Translations under genes and position numbers: made by a program | Notes under the pieces: generated by a model | Told to the model about the DNA's origin: nothing | The model's input: the letters and a program-made list of their open reading frames with translations, nothing else | Database searches by the model: none | In this document: positions 5,773 to 7,039 of the stretch, one piece after another | How positions within the stretch are numbered: position 1 is the stretch's first letter | Layout of the letters: each line of letters opens with the position of its first letter | DNA from: Opitutia bacterium | Lineage (GTDB): Bacteria > Verrucomicrobiota > Verrucomicrobiia > Opitutales > JANYDI01 | Direction of reading: 5' to 3' | Length of the DNA: 7,039 bases | NCBI GenBank assembly: GCA_025363695.1 | Contig: JANYDI010000069.1 | Coordinates: forward strand, 1 to 7,039

Positions 5773-6015
5773 CTAACGTGCTAAGTAGCTGATCGTCATG
5801 CGTGTGGAAACGACAAGCGCGGAGCAGATAACAAGCGCGGAACGGCTTTTTTTATAAGCAGCGCCATCGTAGCCAACATTCTCAAGATGCACGGCAAAAA
5901 GCAGCGCCGTCAAAATAGCTGCCAAGCTGCCCACGGCGGACATGACCGATTGACCAATATCACCAGAAATGCTTGCAAGCACAAGGGGGGTTAACGACTC
6001 AGGGCTAAGGGTCAT
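5773..6015 (-). CDS. Small two-helix membrane protein in the atpE position, function unknown
   Basis: This 80-residue protein has two probable membrane helices (about residues 24-43, VMSAVGSLAAILTALLFAVH, and 59-78, ALVICSALVVSTRMTISYL) joined by a loop with NVGYDGAAYKKSR. It starts 12 nt after the atpB stop on the same strand and shares the bases aataca directly before its ATG with atpB, so it is probably co-transcribed. In most F-type operons the gene after atpB is atpE. The size and two-helix form suit subunit c, but the hallmarks are absent: no glycine-rich GxGxGxG helix, no RQP loop, and no acidic residue in the second helix, which has Arg72 instead. Calling it AtpE is therefore not supported. 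The second helix faintly resembles helix B of microbial rhodopsins, which is too weak for a call. No Shine-Dalgarno sequence is seen. Confidence 0.6.
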   Translation of the reverse strand: MTLSPESLTPLVLASISGDIGQSVMSAVGSLAAILTALLFAVHLENVGYDGAAYKKSRSALVICSALVVSTRMTISYLAR

Positions 6016-6027
6016 TGTATTAGGATT

Positions 6028-6885
6028 TTAATGCTTAACGACAGCAGGAGGATGTTCTTGATTTGTACACAATCCCACATACAAAGATACCAACAAGGCA
6101 AAAACAAGGGCCTGAACCAGGCCAATAATGAGCTCCAAAAAATAAAAAGGCACGGGTAAAATCCAGCTAAAAACCCCCTGCATGCCATTGAGCAGGTTTT
6201 CTCCTCCATAAACATTCCCGAAAAGACGAAAAGCCAACGACACCGGGCGGACCACCAAGCCAATCAATTCCAAGCCCCCTACCGCAAAAAAAACAAGGCT
6301 CAAAGGATGATAAATAAATCCAGGAACCTCACTGCGATTGGCCTTATTCCCAAAAGTAGCGCGAATAAACCCCCAAGCTCCCTCGTAGCGCAGCATGAAA
6401 TAGAACCAAACGATGGACGAAATCCCGGACAGCGCTAAAGTCATATTCAAATCCGAACTACCCGGACGCAACCAATACCTGAGGTGTCCATCCAGATCGT
6501 AAAAACCAAAAGCCCCTACCCCCGGAACTAAGCTACTCAGGTTATTGATAGCAATAAAGCAAAACATCCCCAAGATAACAGGGAAAATGGCATCCAGGGC
6601 CACCGCCCCCACCAGTGGCGTGAGAATGTTTTTTGCTTGCTCAATAATGACTTCCGCCACCGCCTGTGCGCGAGCCGGAATCAGCGTCACACGCCCTATC
6701 GCCAGGCGCACGCACAAAATAAGCAGTAAGGAAATCACCCAACTGGTCACCATGGCATTCGTAACCGGCAGCCCCAGGAACTCCAGCAACACGTACGGCT
6801 GCAGGCTCACCAAGGCCCCTCCCGAGCTAGCCATCGCGCTCAAAGGACCAAAAAAACAAAAAATCATGAAGATTCCAAAGCCCAT
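6028..6885 (-). CDS. atpB: F0F1 ATP synthase subunit a
   Basis: Subunit a forms the proton (or sodium) half-channels beside the c-ring in the inner membrane. From the ATG at 6885 it has 285 residues, within the family range. Several hydrophobic helices are clear. The signature segments are present: RPVSLAFRLFGNVYGGENLL, with the essential Arg at about 220 (Arg210 of E. coli), and the last helix FLELIIGLVQALVFALLVSLYVGL with Gln at about 258. INNLSSLVPG in the middle is also typical. The first residues (MGFGIFMIFCFFGPLSAMA) look like a signal or first helix. The frame extends to a TTG at 6921, but that TTG is the start of a perfect TTGACA -35 box, so the ATG is chosen. The next gene follows after 12 nt. 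No other recognisable ATP synthase gene is in the window. Confidence 0.95.
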   Translation of the reverse strand: MGFGIFMIFCFFGPLSAMASSGGALVSLQPYVLLEFLGLPVTNAMVTSWVISLLLILCVRLAIGRVTLIPARAQAVAEVIIEQAKNILTPLVGAVALDAIFPVILGMFCFIAINNLSSLVPGVGAFGFYDLDGHLRYWLRPGSSDLNMTLALSGISSIVWFYFMLRYEGAWGFIRATFGNKANRSEVPGFIYHPLSLVFFAVGGLELIGLVVRPVSLAFRLFGNVYGGENLLNGMQGVFSWILPVPFYFLELIIGLVQALVFALLVSLYVGLCTNQEHPPAVVKH

Positions 6886-6892
6886 TGTATTG

Positions 6893-6921
6893 ATGGTAGT
6901 CGGTGGTGCAATTTGTGTCAA
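6893..6921 (-). promoter_or_regulatory. Sigma-70-type promoter of atpB with leaderless geometry
   Basis: On the minus strand: a perfect TTGACA (6921-6916), a 17-nt spacer (6915-6899) and TACCAT (6898-6893), then 7 nt (CAATACA) to the ATG at 6885. The expected transcript start therefore falls on or beside the start codon. No Shine-Dalgarno sequence is present, in keeping with leaderless initiation. The -10 keeps the key T1, A2 and T6 bases. Confidence 0.65.
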
Positions 6922-6935
6922 GTGTAAAGGGCCGA

Positions 6936-6990
6936 GGAGCTAAGGGCTAAGGGGCGCTTAGCCCCTTAGGCTCCCCGAAGGGCGATTTTA
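6936..6990. repeat. Type A hairpin followed by a type B fragment, upstream of atpB
   Basis: The arms ctaaggggc (6947-6955) and gccccttag (6961-6969) pair perfectly around gctta. An outer pair ggagc (6936-6940) and gctcc (6970-6974) extends the structure across a bulge. The sequence gctccccgaagggcgatttta then follows. Its order (A hairpin, gNtcccc, cgatttt) is that of the left half of the composite unit at 4528-4575, so this looks like a truncated composite copy. It lies between the atpB promoter and a possible upstream gene and could mark a transcript end. Confidence 0.7.
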
Positions 6991-7006
6991 GCGGGACCTT
7001 TTGGGT

Positions 7007-7039
7007 TTATACGGTGTCACCTTCGCGCTCGAGTGCTAT
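7007..7039 (-). CDS. Possible 3' end of an upstream gene (partial)
   Basis: Reading in from the right edge on the minus strand, one frame is open for ten codons (IALEREGDTV) and then meets TAA at 7009-7007. The other two minus-strand frames meet stops, one of them at its first full codon. The repeat hairpin after the stop fits a gene end. Ten codons cannot identify a product; atpI or a related gene would be expected upstream of atpB, but nothing here shows it. Confidence 0.25.
   Translation of the reverse strand: MALEREGDTV

Noticed and set aside
5773..6015. Annotating the 80-aa protein as atpE or as a rhodopsin fragment
   Set aside because: Subunit c hallmarks are missing, and the rhodopsin likeness is limited to a few positions of one helix. 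Neither name can be supported by eye.

Overview
This is a gene-dense bacterial window with one eukaryote-like gene set among housekeeping genes. From left to right it holds a flagellar hook-filament junction protein (FlgL, minus strand), an F-box plus leucine-rich-repeat protein (plus strand), a complete bacterial-type aspartyl-tRNA synthetase (AspS, minus), a YhaM-like OB-fold/HD-domain exoribonuclease (minus), an 80-residue two-helix membrane protein of unknown function (minus), and the F0 subunit a of ATP synthase (AtpB, minus). The right edge may hold the last ten codons of another minus-strand gene.

The mix suggests a flagellated bacterium that lives in or on a eukaryotic host. The closest fit in my judgement is a host-associated member of the Verrucomicrobiota (Opitutales/Puniceicoccales type). 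That placement is inference from gene content and style, because no rRNA or other decisive marker is present. The F-box protein is the main sign of host association: F-box/LRR proteins in bacteria are typically secreted effectors that join the host SCF ubiquitin ligase, as the GALA proteins of Ralstonia do.

Non-coding DNA is scarce and is dominated by palindromic repeats of two kinds. Type A is a GC-rich hairpin built on ctaaggggc/gccccttag, usually followed by ggatcccc. Type B is an AT-rich, near-perfect palindrome with a cgatttttaaaaatgc-like arm. Between aspS and yhaM they form a symmetric A-B-core-B-A unit of about 250 bp. Single copies or fragments lie beside flgL and upstream of atpB. 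One type A copy lies inside the reading frame of the F-box protein and encodes part of its C-terminal tail, and another supplies the stop codon of the yhaM-like gene.

The start regions of atpB and the yhaM-like gene share one layout: a TTG-initial -35 hexamer, a 17-nt spacer, a -10 hexamer, then 7 nt to ATG. This implies leaderless or nearly leaderless transcripts, and it means the in-frame TTG codons 36 nt upstream are promoter sequence rather than starts. A sigma-54-like GG-N10-GC site lies just upstream of flgL.

atpB and the 80-aa gene are 12 nt apart and probably co-transcribed. The 80-aa gene sits where atpE usually lies but lacks the signature of subunit c.
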